Shown: piece by piece, positions 35,101 through 45,540 of the stretch | Layout of the letters: every line of letters begins with the position of its first letter | Position numbering within the stretch: position 1 is the stretch's first letter | Assembly: GCA_009602735.1 (NCBI GenBank) | Contig: WELA01007952.1 | Location: forward strand, 640,490-686,029 | Direction: 5' to 3' | From: Mesotaenium endlicherianum | Taxonomy: Eukaryota; Streptophyta; Zygnematophyceae; Zygnematales; Mesotaeniaceae | DNA: 45,540 nt | Program-made: the position numbers and the translations under genes | The notes under the pieces: generated by a model | What the model was told of the DNA's origin: nothing | Seen by the model: the letters and a program-made list of their open reading frames with translations, nothing else | The model's database searches: none

Positions 35101-35647
35101 AGAAGAAGTAATGGGTATCAGAAGGGAAAGCAACAAGTCCTTCTGACAATCATATTGTTCTGGTAGAATTATGTCATGAAATACCAAGCAGTGAAATGGA
35201 GGAGCATCATAGAGCAGGTTGGACCCATAGGACCATTATACACAGTCTGTGGACCCTGGGCAACTTTGCACGAGCTCTATATGAGTTGGGCTGCAGTCAA
35301 TGCCGGAACATGTATCATTATGTTATATATCTATTTAGAGTATATATACCCCAACAAGTAGTATATGGCATGGCTCCAGCTTATGTGACTCAGGTTGGCT
35401 TGCTTCCTATTTCTTAACGTGGAGTGCTTTTGTCGATGAGCAGAGGCACCTGCGCCCTGTTTGTTGACATTGGAGTTTGAATAAGTCGGAATACCTCAGT
35501 ATCATTTCTCTGCTTACTTGCAGAAACCGCTGGCTGAGCAAACACCCCGGAGCCATATGCAAAAGCAAATTCGACGTCTGGAAGTTCGCTGAGAGGCTCT
35601 CGCAGATCTCCAGAGGTTCTCTCAAACCTCTCAGACTTCTCCATCAT
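29109..35647 (-). CDS. TAM41: TAM41, mitochondrial phosphatidate cytidylyltransferase (CDP-DAG synthase)
   Basis: Ten exons, read downward: 35647-35495, 35032-34976, 34308-34249, 33834-33766, 33131-33039, 31522-31418, 30914-30837, 30557-30411, 29781-29661, 29305-29109 (stop TAG). The sum is 1080 bases, 359 residues, close to the plant family length. TAM41 makes CDP-diacylglycerol from phosphatidic acid and CTP on the matrix side of the mitochondrial inner membrane, for cardiolipin synthesis. Seen motifs in order: FAYGSGVF (nucleotidyltransferase GS loop, residues 29-36), TDYILGVASPKAWHSENLERNPSHYAS (55-81, with the conserved Asp and Trp-His), GVGVHFNTLVPW, MIKYGV (114-119), LYVGGRLQKP, LLLLPPRFTEEELYAEICGL, GDIRMFFAED, SPEGELSLVAALP and the C-terminal FLAAGGVNSVQY. 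The start is the ATGATG at 35647; no clear mitochondrial presequence is seen, so an upstream exon is possible. Exon 8 ends in a Thr-rich stretch without family support, so its donor (30411) is the least certain junction. The C terminus and GVGVHFN segment look plant-like rather than animal-like. Confidence 0.92.
29562..29595. repeat. (AT)n microsatellite
   Basis: AAATAAAT followed by uninterrupted AT dinucleotides in the last intron of TAM41. Confidence 0.85.
31165..31310. repeat. CACG/CACA-rich tract
   Basis: Imperfect ACGCACAC units in the TAM41 intron between exons 6 and 7. Confidence 0.7.
32385..32455. repeat. (GA)n microsatellite
   Basis: GAGAGA with short interruptions in the TAM41 intron between exons 5 and 6, an intron of about 1.5 kb that is otherwise featureless. 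Confidence 0.8.
33318..33410. repeat. 38-base tandem repeat, about 2.5 units
   Basis: Units begin at 33318, 33356 and 33394 with GTCGTGCGTGCGTG. The first two are essentially identical, so the expansion is recent. It lies in the TAM41 intron before exon 5. Confidence 0.85.
34755..34840. repeat. (GT)n followed by T-rich stretch
   Basis: GTGTGT then TTTTTG words in the TAM41 intron between exons 2 and 3. Confidence 0.7.
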
Positions 35648-36052
35648 GTCACAGACGAACTGAGTAGTAGCGCATTTTTTTTAACCCGTTGAAACAAGCA
35701 ATACCTTGGTGGGAGTGTGATAGCGTTAAGTACGCTGGTCAATGATCAGGTCAAGAAGAAAATATGAGTGAGGCCATCCTTTGGAGGAGAATCATGTGGA
35801 AAGCAGCATGTGAACGAGAGATTACAGAAATTCACCAATAGATTTAGCCTTTTAACATATGCGATGATCGGTAGTCGTTAATTTAGCTGCACAACAAGCT
35901 AGAGCCCACTTGAGCCCACCGCTACATCACTAAAGCCAAATTTTGTTACGGCCCAAGCAAAGAAAGGGTCTTATAATGGTCAACGATGACTTTTACTTGG
36001 GGCCCAACCAAGCGTCAGGCAACCATAATTCTGAGTAATTAAAATTTCCAGC

Positions 36053-36168
36053 TTTGGCTCAGTCTGGCTGGCTCCGGTGGGCTCCGGCACACTCTGGCAT
36101 GCTCTGGCAAGCTCTGGTGCATGCTCTGGCAAGCTCTGGTGCAAGCTCTGGCTGCCTGTGGCACGTGC
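36053..36168. repeat. CTCTGG minisatellite
   Basis: Repeats of GCTCTGGCAAGCTCTGGTGC and shorter GGCTCCGG variants, in the intergenic region upstream of both TAM41 and the HEAT-repeat gene. Confidence 0.8.
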
Positions 36169-37490
36169 TGGTATTGCTTGTCAAGACCACTACGACCAGT
36201 CACAACAGTCTACGACTCACACGTACACGAGCTTTCTTATGCTTGATCTTACAGTTGATTAATGCACACGAAGAATGTCATGAAAGAGGTCTAAGAAGAG
36301 CTTCTTGTTACTGATACATCATCTTGCTACGGGTTTTCAATCGGAGCATTTCAATTGGCATTTATTGAGAACGTTGTCTTTGCCGGCGAGCAAGTATTAG
36401 TGTTTAGGAATAAATAGATGTGACACCTGCAACATAGCCCTTGCAGAAGTTGCAGCTAGTGGCTACAAAATGATATCTGGAGGTATTGCATGGTCCTTCG
36501 GAAATTTGTAAAATGAGCTTAAGCGCCGTGTTTCCCTTGAGTGGTTCAGTCGCCAGCGAAAATTTGGCACCTACAAAGCAAGGTATTTTTCATTAAGAGC
36601 AGGATAGAAGAAAGAGTCATGAAAAGTACTGAAGTGTCATTCCTTGAGGAACGTGGACCAAGTTTGTGTCGGTCATAAGCAACAGTCTAAGAGAGCCTCT
36701 ATCTAACATTTCCGACCCGTCTTCATCCTAGATGAAAACTTAAAATTAAAAGATGTAGAGGTCCACCATATCCTCTAATGACCTCTAGAGAAAAAGTTAG
36801 TGTCAGCGTCTGAAATAAAGCCAACTGAACGTCAGCAATGTGTTGGAGCATAAATTCTGCATAGACAGAGTTAAATGAGGCACGATGACATCATGTAACA
36901 GAAAGTAATTTGCCCACTTGCCTGACTTTATAGTGACTCAAAAGGCACTAACTTCATATAAAGCTCCTACCTCGCCAGTGATCATTGCCTCTCAGTATGT
37001 GAACATTGTGGGAGGCTTTTAAATTAATATGTCCAAACGCAACCTGATCGATCACATGGAGTCCATTCAGATTTTCCATTTTTTATCCTATCACCATAAC
37101 GGTGGGTGCGGGGGGGGGGAAGGGAGGGGGGGGGCAACACCTACTGCCTAGAGGAGAAGTGCTTGGCAGGGAGGGAGAGGGCCCAGTGTCATCAGCCAGG
37201 CCATAAAAGTGTCCAAAATGCAGCGAGCCAGCAAGTATTCTACATATGCTCACAGCAGCCTTCTAGTATCCAGCCGTGCAGGATCAACCAGCAGAATGAT
37301 GACATAGTGCCGGAAAGAAATGTTTAACCTTGCCGTGCACGGAATGATCCGAACCACGCTTGCAGATGCTGAACGTGTGCCACGCGTGCATATCCATGCA
37401 CAATGGGCACAGACTCACCCATCTTGCAAAGCACCAAGCTCACCCACTCGTGCAACACACACCGACTGGCCCTGGTTCCGCTGGTTTCTC

Positions 37491-37577
37491 TATACTGTGC
37501 TGTGCTCCACCGCGCTGCATTGTACGGCGCTGTACTTTATTGTACTTCACTGTACTGTGCTGTACTGTACAGTACCG
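37491..37577. repeat. TGTACT/TGTGCT degenerate repeat
   Basis: Short CTGTACT and TTGTACT words repeated about ten times, partly self-complementary (GTAC), just upstream of the first recognised HEAT-gene exon. Confidence 0.6.
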
Positions 37578-37752
37578 TTTAGGCACCTCGTTGGCGATTC
37601 TGACGGCCTTTCTCCGATGCTCACGGCATCTTCCGCGTGTGCCGCTGCGCCTTCTCCGTACGCACTAGCATGCAGACTGATGTACCCGAGGGCGAAACGG
37701 ACACATGCTATGCATGGATACCTACACTAGATGTGCTGAATGTGCTGCTGAG

Positions 37753-38006
37753 TGGTGCTGCTGCGGGAGGCAGGGGTGGTGCAGGTGCTGGTAAAGGCTC
37801 TGGGGGACGCGTCGCCAGCAGTGCATGATGCTGCCTTCACAGCCCTCCGCACCAATGCTTGTCGGTGCGTGATGGATATGAGTGCGATGTTAATTGAAAG
37901 CATACTTGATTGCTTGTGTACATGAACCTGTCTAGTGTGCATGTACCTACGAACATAGGTGTGTGCCCGCGCGCACGCGCGTGTGTGTGTGTGTGTGTGA
38001 GTGCGT

Positions 38007-38051
<45 letters not shown>

Positions 38052-41000
38052 AAGTGCACATGTATAGAACACCTCATTATAACCTATATACATGTGTATA
38101 TATAGGTACACAACAATATGTATGTAGTCTTTGCAAGTGTAGTGGCTGTATCATATTACCCATTATTGTTCGGGGCTTTTCTTTCCTTCGTAATTTCTTA
38201 CTGTTTAAGCACCACATGCCTGAATGGCTCTTTTTTTTGGGGGGGGGGGGGCGGGGTACAAATGTGAGCATGCAGAGATTGGCTTCTGGTGGCGGACACC
38301 TGTCAAGCAGCCATACGGTCTGCCAAGCGGGTAATTTTCATCTCCTGTACCTTATGCCGAGATTTTTTCCTGCATGTCTGCAAAATTCCTCACCTGCCTG
38401 GACTGGTAGTGTCGGCAGCCTACTCTGATTGGCCTGCGTTTGATTCAGGCTGGTGGTGATAAGATCGTTTCAGCTATGTGACCTTTGGTTGCTCACGGGC
38501 ATACCACACCTGTATATGCGTATGCGGGACATGTGTGGGCATGCACGCACGCATGTGTGCTTACTGGTGGGCGCAGCTGCGTCCTTCCCTTCCTTTGGTC
38601 ACGCAGTTCACGTAGAGCATGTATACGTCTTCAGATGTTCCTTGTGCACACACGAGCATGCAACACACGCGCACAGGCACCCACCCACCCAGCCACCCAC
38701 ACACACATACACATAGACGCACTTGTATACACGCGCACTCACCCGTGCATGCACGCTCGTACGCACGCGCATGTGCACGCTCCTGCACGTACGCTCACAT
38801 GCGCGCTCACGCGCGCGCACACACACACACACACAACCACACACACACATACGCGCACAGACACACGTTTGTGCATATGCGAAAAGTTCTGATGGTGCTT
38901 GCTACGTGTGGATTGAGCCGCTACCAGGGAGCCACCAGGGGCGCATATCATGCACGCCTGCTCCAGAGCCTAGCAATCGCGATCCAGAATATGGAGGAGG
39001 ACAACGAGGAGCATGCCAGCCTGACACTCATGCAACGCACCGCCAGGCTGGCGGTTGCTGAGCTGGCCGCCCACCCCAAGGTGACGTGGCGCTCGCAGGC
39101 CTGATCCATAACTTGAACAAGAGGGGTTGCATCGCGGGAAGGTGAAGGGTCACAGAGGTGCCACGGCGAGGGCTTGTGGGGAAAGGGGTGGTGAGAGGGG
39201 GGAGGTGGGAGGAGGGTGGGGCAGGGTAAAGGGGGGCTGCAGGGATAGGGAGGCTTAAGGGGAGGATTGTGAGATTCTTAAGGCAAATTTTATGTCAGAG
39301 ATAGACAACAGCTAAGTATCATGGTGACAGTATAGTGGGTGAAATTAGGTTAGGGTTAGGATTAGGGCTAGGATTGGGGTTGGGGTTAGGGACCAGGGTT
39401 GGGGTTCAGGGTGTTCCGGGTTCTGGGGATTCTCGAGGCCTGGTCATACTTGAAGGGTTATGCGGCGCGGAGGGAAAATGCAAAAGCAGCCAAGTAGTGC
39501 ATGTGTTGCACAGGGCATTGTGTGCGCGCTGTTTTTATTTTTGTTTTTGTTTTTGTTTTCCCCCCATCACGGACAAAGAAAATCTGCGACCTTGGTGGAC
39601 AAATTGACGGCAGAGGATGCGCATCTGCAGCCCACTCACGGGGACCCTGCTCTGCACTTTTTTCTATCTATTCATTTTCTACCTGTTTGTTTTCCGTCTG
39701 TAAATTTTCTGATTATATTTTACTTCATTTGCAGGTGTAATGTACTCTCTGCGGAGCATATAGCCCTAGATTTCAATCCTTATAACCGCCCATTTGCATC
39801 TCTCTCTTACACATACACTTACTAACATACGTACACATAAATTTTGGTGTGTATAGTATGTATGTGCCTTGCGGACAGGCAGCCAAGTTGCAGATGTGCG
39901 CGTGCTCCGTCCTTCTGGCGTGAACACTTGGCGCTCAAATTTTCGGGTGACACATGACTTTGATGCATAGGTTGAGGCATGGACGTAGTCCCTGTTTTTC
40001 TGATGCATGTCTTAATGTTCTTCGCTTGGTGTGTGTGTGTGTGTGTGCGTGCTTGTGTGCGTGTGCGTGTGCGTGTAGCAGGAGCTGGAGAGTGAGTGGC
40101 AGCTGGCGGCTGGTGGCGTCCTATTGGCTGTTGGAGTGCGTGCGCCGCACGTTGTAGGCTCTTGCCCCCTCTCACTAGAGTAGTATTATTAGCAAAAAAA
40201 GGAAAGGACCTGAAAAGCCAGCTGCATCAGCTAGACTCATGTTGAAGAGAAAATTCTGGGCGTGTGTTTTGACCCTGGTGTCATATTTTATATAATAATT
40301 TCGCTTTTTTTTCATTTGATCTTGCGTTTGTTTATTCTTTTGTTGGTTATTTATTGTTGAGAGCGATCTCCTGTTACAATATAGGAATGAGCAAAAGCTA
40401 CGCCTATGTTGCTTATTCAAACTCAGCTCCTCTAAACGCCTCCTCCCAACCATGAAGTCATTGGGTGTATGTTGGGGAAATTTCCCCTTCAGTTTCTCTG
40501 CTTTTGCAGTGAATCTTATTCGTTCTTTTTTTGTTTTGATTTTGTTTGTTTTGTTTTGTTTTGATTTGTTTTTTTTTGGGTAAGCAGAATGTAACATTTT
40601 AGTTGCCCTTTCAATTCCTCTTTATTTTCCCTTTCCAGTCCTTGCCTTGCACTCCCATTTGCTTCCTTGCCCTTGCTGCCTATTTTGGGATATGACCCCA
40701 GAGGCATTGTGGGAAATATCTGAAGGTGTGTGATGCCTACCCTGGCTCTGTTGGTGGCAGATGATGGCGGAGGCATTTGCAACACCCCCCGGCTCACAGC
40801 TGCCCTTGCCGGCCATCGTACGGACACTTGGCAACTTCTCTCAGGTTGATGGTACGTTCAACCCGTGATGACTCACCACTGCACTAGATCGTGTACATCT
40901 GAGGGGTGGGAGAGATTTGTACTGTGGTGCTGTGTAGTGCACGAGCGTTTATCCAGTAGTAGTACTGAGGGAATCATCGGGTGGCCATTTTCAGAGTTCA

Positions 41001-41539
41001 CTTTGGTAGTGTGTGTAGTGTATGTTCAATCTTCTGCCGCCAGCACAAAGAAAACCCTGCAGTCAAGTGCGGCTCTTTTTTTTGCGTCTCTCTCTCACTT
41101 GCTTACAATGTGCAGGCGCACATTTCCTGCCCTACTTGAAGGACGCGCTGATGCGCGTGGTGCCGCCACTTGGCAGCATCCCGGACACGCAACGCCACGT
41201 TTTTGCTACGGGTCCTTCATCCTTTCCAGCCGCCTGCTGCCCCCGCCCTCTGCCCCCCTTGCATGCTTGCTGTTCCCGCTCCAACCCTATCCATCGAAAC
41301 CAAAGCTGGCAATCTTGAGCCCTATATCTGCAAAGCCCTGATGCCTACCCCGTGAATCTAAATGTTTTGGAGCCTTGACACTCTGCGCGGTGGCCTCTCC
41401 CACCCCAGCTTCCTACCTTCAGTGTAATTTCTTTCACCTCCTCGCTGGGAAATATTTGGAGAGGGGTCTGCCCGTCTGCGGCATCCAAGTGGTGTCAATA
41501 GACAAAAATGTTGAATTTAGTTTTTCGGAATATAGATAC

Positions 41540-41593
<54 letters not shown>

Positions 41594-42491
41594 GTACATG
41601 TGTGTGTATATGTGTATTGATACTTGTAGGACATCATACAAGAATAATTACATATATACATGTCCGTATATTCTTATCTGTCTGTATACCTTTACATCTC
41701 CACATATACATGTAAATACATGTAAATACATCTATACACGTACATGTTCTCATACATACATATCTCAAATGCTGTACCCTTGAGTGCTACACATTTACTT
41801 TCACATTTAATTAGATGGTGTGTATATTCAAGGGTAAGCAGCGTCCATTTGCATACTATATAAAATGAAGACGTGATGAGGCTCATCACTTGACTGTCAT
41901 CAGAGCTTGATACCAGATACATCAGAAAACACATCCAGCATTCCGTAAAGAGCGCAGGTGTTGCTAAATGCCTCATGCCAGGCGTTACCTTAAGTTCTAC
42001 ACATTATTTTAGGTTCTGCTATCCACGTGCCTGAATAACGCTGAATGCTCGCGCCCTGACATTCTGATACGCCAATGGGCTTGCTGCCTCATCAGAACGC
42101 GGGTGTGAACGCCAGCTACATGGCCATGCTGTGCTGCTACTGCTCTTGCTGCTGCTGGTGCTGCTGATGGTGGTGCAGCCTGCTGCAGCAGCCATCATGA
42201 GCTCAGCGGTGGCAGGCAGTGGGGCTCTGGGGATTTTGCGCGTGTGCAGCCATGGGGCAGTGGAGCCAGGCGGTCACGTCACACCATGCTGAGTCAGCAC
42301 TGCCATCTGGCAGCGACCAACCCTCCCCTACCCCGCTTGACAGCGATTCTCAGTTACGGTCCTTGGCCCTGCTCTTTCTCCACACACCAGGCATGCGTGC
42401 GCGTGCGTGTGTGTGTGTGAGAGAGAGAGAGAGAGAACGAGGAGTCTCAGCACATGTGTTTGTGTTTGCGATCATGTGCCTTTATGCGTGC

Positions 42492-42523
<32 letters not shown>

Positions 42524-44956
42524 CTGTGTGTGTGTGTGACTGAGTGGGTGGATGTGTGTACGCGCACAAGTCTTAATAACTCAAGTCTTTTCTGAACTTT
42601 TCCCAACCCATTACCAGGTGAAGGCACCCATCATGAGCAGTTGAGCAACAAATGGGAAAAAAATCGCCGGCTGTTCTTAGGTTTTGATGTCCACACGCAT
42701 TTGGCTCTTGGGCCTTATGTACACACCAGCCGTGTCCCTGGGAATTTTATCCACTGTTTTCACACCGGAAGATTTGACGAGGACGCGCAATAACAGGAGA
42801 AGTGAATTGTTGTTGCCATCTTAGTATCTCTCTCCTTCAGCTCACTTGCTCTCCCCTCCTCATGGGTATCTCCGACACACAGCTTCCCCTGTCTCCTCTG
42901 GTATCCTTCTTTGTGGTCGAGCTCATGCACGTATCTGATGATTCTGATCAAGATTCATTTTGTTTCCTTTTTGTTTTTTTTCCAACTCTTTTTATTTCAT
43001 TTAATTGTTTCTCTTCTTCTGCAGAGCATTCATGTACTCGGCCTTTGAGCTGTTCCTCCTCAAGTGGCTCGGCTCTCGCCACTCCAAGGTGAGCCCTAGT
43101 TCTCGAACCCAAAAATGCCGGAAGTTACAAAACTCAAAATTATAAACTTCTAGACCAGACCCAGCCCCGGCACTGTCAGTGAGGGGAAGAGCAATGTGCA
43201 GTGAGGAGCAATAACAGCGACACCGTCAAGCACTCGGGCCACGTGCATCTGTATGTGGACAACATTTTAACAGCATGCATGCATGCATTCATCTCTCACA
43301 AGCTTTGTGTTTGCGGCGCGGGAGCCCTTCTTTTTGGGCGAGTGTCATCCGCAGTTTCTTTCGGAATAACTTCAAACCTGCTGGGGGTGTCAGCCTCTTC
43401 ATTTCTTTTCGTCTTCTGTGTGCTGGTCTCTGCGCCCGCCTGCAGTACTCGTACCGCACTCGTTCCTTCCTCCAGCTCTCCACCCCTGACCTCTCCTTCT
43501 GAACTTTCACTCCTGTTGACGCTTTGCAGTATACGCCCATTCTGTTTTGTTGGGAGGAAGCGCGAGGGAGGAGGGGGGAGGGATGATAAGACAGGGGGGT
43601 ATACGTGGGGAAAACAGATCGGGGGGTTTGGAAGGAGGGCTCTCTTCAAAGTGCAACTCCAGCTTTTTTTCAAATTGGGAACCCAAGCTCTAAATCTTGT
43701 GTGCTGTTCTTAGTATTCCCCCCCCCCTGCTTCTCTACCTCCGTCCCTCCCATTCTTCTCCCACTTGCTCCCCCGGGCCCCTTCTACGCCTCACCCGGCG
43801 TGCTTCCCGAGCAGGTCCAGCTGGCAACAGCCGAGGCGCTGGGACAGATGGCGCCGGTGCTGGCCAGGACGCAGCTCAAGGCATCGCTGCCCCGGCTCCT
43901 CCCCTCTCTCCTCTCCCTGTGAGATTCCGGACTCCCCACCTCCCTTCTCTGCTGCCCCTTCACTCCTCCTCCTCTCCTCCTACGCTTCTTCCTCCGCACT
44001 CCTCACCCCCCGCTTCCACCCCTGCCCTCACCCTTCAGCTCGCCCTCCGGCTCTGCCGGCTCTGCATGGACCTCCACCACCGATCTCCCTGCTTGGTCTC
44101 CCGCTGCGCCTTGATGCCCGTATCACTGGTGCTGTTTTGATGCCTTCAAATCCTAGACCTCGGACCTTGGGGTCGCAGTGGGGCATGTGGCGCGGCATCA
44201 GAGCCGGCAGCCGCACGCGTGCGCGCGCACGCTGTGACCAGAGCAAGCGCGAAGGCGAGAAGTCGGAGGCTCTCTATTTGGCTGCTCCTTGCACTTTGCT
44301 CTTCCCTTGCGTGCATGCCCCGACCTCCCCAGTTATCATCTCGGGGGGCTGTCTGCTCTCTCTGCCAGCTCAAGCTCATTCCCTTTTCTTGTAAGTAATT
44401 GAGCAGGTGCCGGGTGCCCCGGGAGATCCCCCCCTGGCAGGTGACTGGGAGCCTGCACGCCATCTTGGAGACATGCCTGGTTCCGCCGCACGCTAAGCTG
44501 CTCGACTTCCCGGTCAGACTCACAGCTCCCTCTCTCTCTCTCTCTCTCTGAGTGTGTGCACACTGTGCGTGTGTTTTTGTGTGCCTTTTTCTCTGTAAGT
44601 GTATGTGTGTGCAGGTGCATGAGTGAGTGTATGTGTGTGTGTGCATGCACACGCGCGTCCATTACTTGCGCCGCCCTTCACAAACCCCCACTTTCTCTTG
44701 CTGGGCATGCGGACACCCATGCGTGCGCGCGATCTGCGTGCATTTGCATTTGCTCGTGCGCGTGTGTGGGTCTTTCAGTGTGTCTATGCGCATGCCTGCT
44801 TGTATAGTTGCATGTCTTGTTTTTAGGCTTATTCTTAGCATTGTCCCTGCTGGTGTGGAGCAGGCGGTGGCGCCTGTGCTCGCGGTGCTTTTGCCAATGG
44901 CGGCCCCGACGGCGCATCCTCCCGAGGACCCAGCTGGCGCATCAGCATCCTTCAAG
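37753..44956 (+). CDS. MROH1: MROH1 / SGR6-type HEAT-repeat protein, N-terminal part (partial at both ends)
   Basis: Exons supported: 37753-37860 (or to 37864), 38887-39080, 40082-40153, 40761-40851, 41116-41211, 42220-42358, 43025-43088, 43815-43918, 44407-44512, 44864-44956, about 355 residues. The family is an array of HEAT repeats: human MROH1 (HEATR7A) and Arabidopsis SHOOT GRAVITROPISM 6, linked to endomembrane and vacuole/lysosome functions. Family-like segments in order: [16 protein letters not shown] (first HEAT), [137 protein letters not shown]. From exon 2 on, the phases close between all neighbours. Uncertain points: the exon 1/2 junction (the acceptor at 38886 needs the weaker donor after 37860); whether exon 5 ends at 41198 or 41211 (the latter keeps the conserved VFA); and the start codon, since a stop lies just before 37753 and at least one short upstream exon is required. 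The gene continues beyond the window. TAM41 is divergent, about 2 kb away. Confidence 0.82.
37978..38050. repeat. (GT)n microsatellite
   Basis: An almost pure GT run in the first recognised intron of the HEAT-repeat gene. A CA-rich counterpart follows at about 38640-38875. Confidence 0.9.
39345..39412. repeat. Degenerate telomere-like (GGGTTA)n block
   Basis: About ten GGTTAGG, GGATTAGG and GGGGTTGG units inside a HEAT-gene intron. Only part matches TTAGGG, and the plant/algal TTTAGGG form is not seen. Confidence 0.65.
40028..40078. repeat. (GT)n tract abutting an exon acceptor
   Basis: A GT run leading directly into TAGCAG and the exon at 40082; there is no pyrimidine tract. Confidence 0.8.
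41536..41612. repeat. (AT)n(GT)n compound microsatellite
   Basis: TATATATA switching to TGTGTGTG in the HEAT-gene intron between 41212 and 42219. Scattered CATATA words continue to about 41770. Confidence 0.9.
42388..42540. repeat. (GT)n and (GA)n compound repeat
   Basis: GCGTGTGT, then GAGAGA, then a long GT run, starting about 30 bases after the donor at 42359. Confidence 0.85.
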
Positions 44957-45540
44957 GTACTCCCGCTCCCCCCCTTGCCTCTGTCTGCAGGTGCCTGTGG
45001 CCCCCGCCCCCCGCCCTCCCTCCCCGCCCCGCCCCCAGTCGAGCATTGCCAGGGAGATCGCATCTCATTCTGACACGGCTGCTGCCACTTGTTGATTTCC
45101 CCCAGCAGCCTGTGCCTGTGCATTGAGCAAACTGGTTCGCTTGCAAGCCGCTTGCCCGCCCGCTCACCCGCCCGACCCCGTGCTTGCGAGGTTGGCTGGG
45201 CCCCCGTGTCCTTCTTGTGTAATTTTGTTTACAAGCTGTTTCTTGTTTCTGAACCAGCGTGCTCAAAGGCACTCCCTTGGCATCCCAGACAGGCTCACAA
45301 TCACAAGTCCCTTGTCTTGGCCCAAAAAGATTGAACCCAACTCTGACCGCAACGATATCACCCTTCGTAACAGAGCCCAAGCTTGTGCTAGCCCGGCCCC
45401 TGCAGCCCCGCATGAAAGGGTGGTGATATTTGGCAATCTGGCAACATCACAGTCATCAGCTGCCCTGCTCAGCGATGTCAGTTGCTCGCTGGTGACAGCT
45501 GGCCACGTACGCGGGAGGCGCGGGGGCAGGGGGGGGGGGA
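44957..45540 (+). other. Intron of the HEAT-repeat gene running to the window end
   Basis: After the donor at 44957 I find no segment resembling the next expected family block (the EVQRCF region), so the following exon should lie beyond the window. Content is C- and T-rich sequence with a G run at the very end. Confidence 0.5.

Larger units (their letters stand above)
35648..37752. other. Divergent intergenic region between TAM41 and the HEAT-repeat gene
   Basis: About 2.1 kb separating two divergently transcribed genes. It should hold both promoters and at least one short 5' exon of the HEAT-repeat gene, which I could not identify. It contains the CTCTGG minisatellite (36053-36168), a poly-G run near 37110-37133 and a TGTACT-rich block (37491-37577). 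The remainder is plain A+T-rich sequence. Confidence 0.55.

Noticed and set aside
38453-38892. His/Thr/Arg-rich frames between HEAT-gene exons
   Set aside because: They are translations of CA/CACG repeats. Only the segment from about 38887 matches the protein family.

Overview
This is a stretch of nuclear DNA from a photosynthetic eukaryote, most likely a green alga or another green-lineage organism. There are no bacterial-style operons. Coding sequence is split into many short exons (down to 20 and 23 bases) by GT-AG introns of about 270-2050 bases, and the introns are full of (GT)n, (CA)n, (GA)n, poly-G and CT-rich simple repeats. Four single-base or 22-base N gaps sit in or beside homopolymers. 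The green-lineage assignment rests on protein similarity recalled from memory: the reductases look like the chloroplast protein At1g06690, and the TAM41 and MROH1/SGR6 proteins resemble plant members more than animal ones. The species cannot be named from sequence alone.

Layout. (1) 832-9197, + strand: aldo/keto reductase copy 1, exons 3-14; its first two exons lie before the window. (2) 11714-18605, + strand: copy 2, complete, 14 exons, 402 residues. (3) 27517-20051, - strand: copy 3, complete, 14 exons, 391 residues, tail-to-tail with copy 2. The three copies share every intron position and phase, and the visible catalytic tetrad (Asp, Tyr, Lys, His) is intact in all. (4) 35647-29109, - strand: a complete 10-exon gene for TAM41, mitochondrial phosphatidate cytidylyltransferase (CDP-diacylglycerol synthase), 359 residues. 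(5) 37753-44956, + strand, continuing past the window: the N-terminal part of a HEAT-repeat protein of the MROH1 (HEATR7A) / SHOOT GRAVITROPISM 6 family, divergent from TAM41.

The intergenic stretches (9198-11713, 18606-20050, 27518-29108, 35648-37752) are visibly richer in A+T than the introns and hold no gene I can support. One carries a 46-base minisatellite and another a CTCTGG-type minisatellite. The genes do not form a pathway; the reductase cluster is the only functional grouping.

No new multi-gene system is evident. The most interesting signals are in the reductase cluster. The catalytic tyrosine is carried by a 20-base microexon preceded in all three copies by a conserved intronic element. 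Copy 3 is a mosaic of copy-1-like and copy-2-like sequence, which suggests gene conversion. Copies 2 and 3 share a poly-G tract at the same 3' splice site. The two visible transit peptides are unrelated while the enzyme body is conserved. All exon coordinates come from reading splice signals and family conservation by eye; no alignment or transcript was available.
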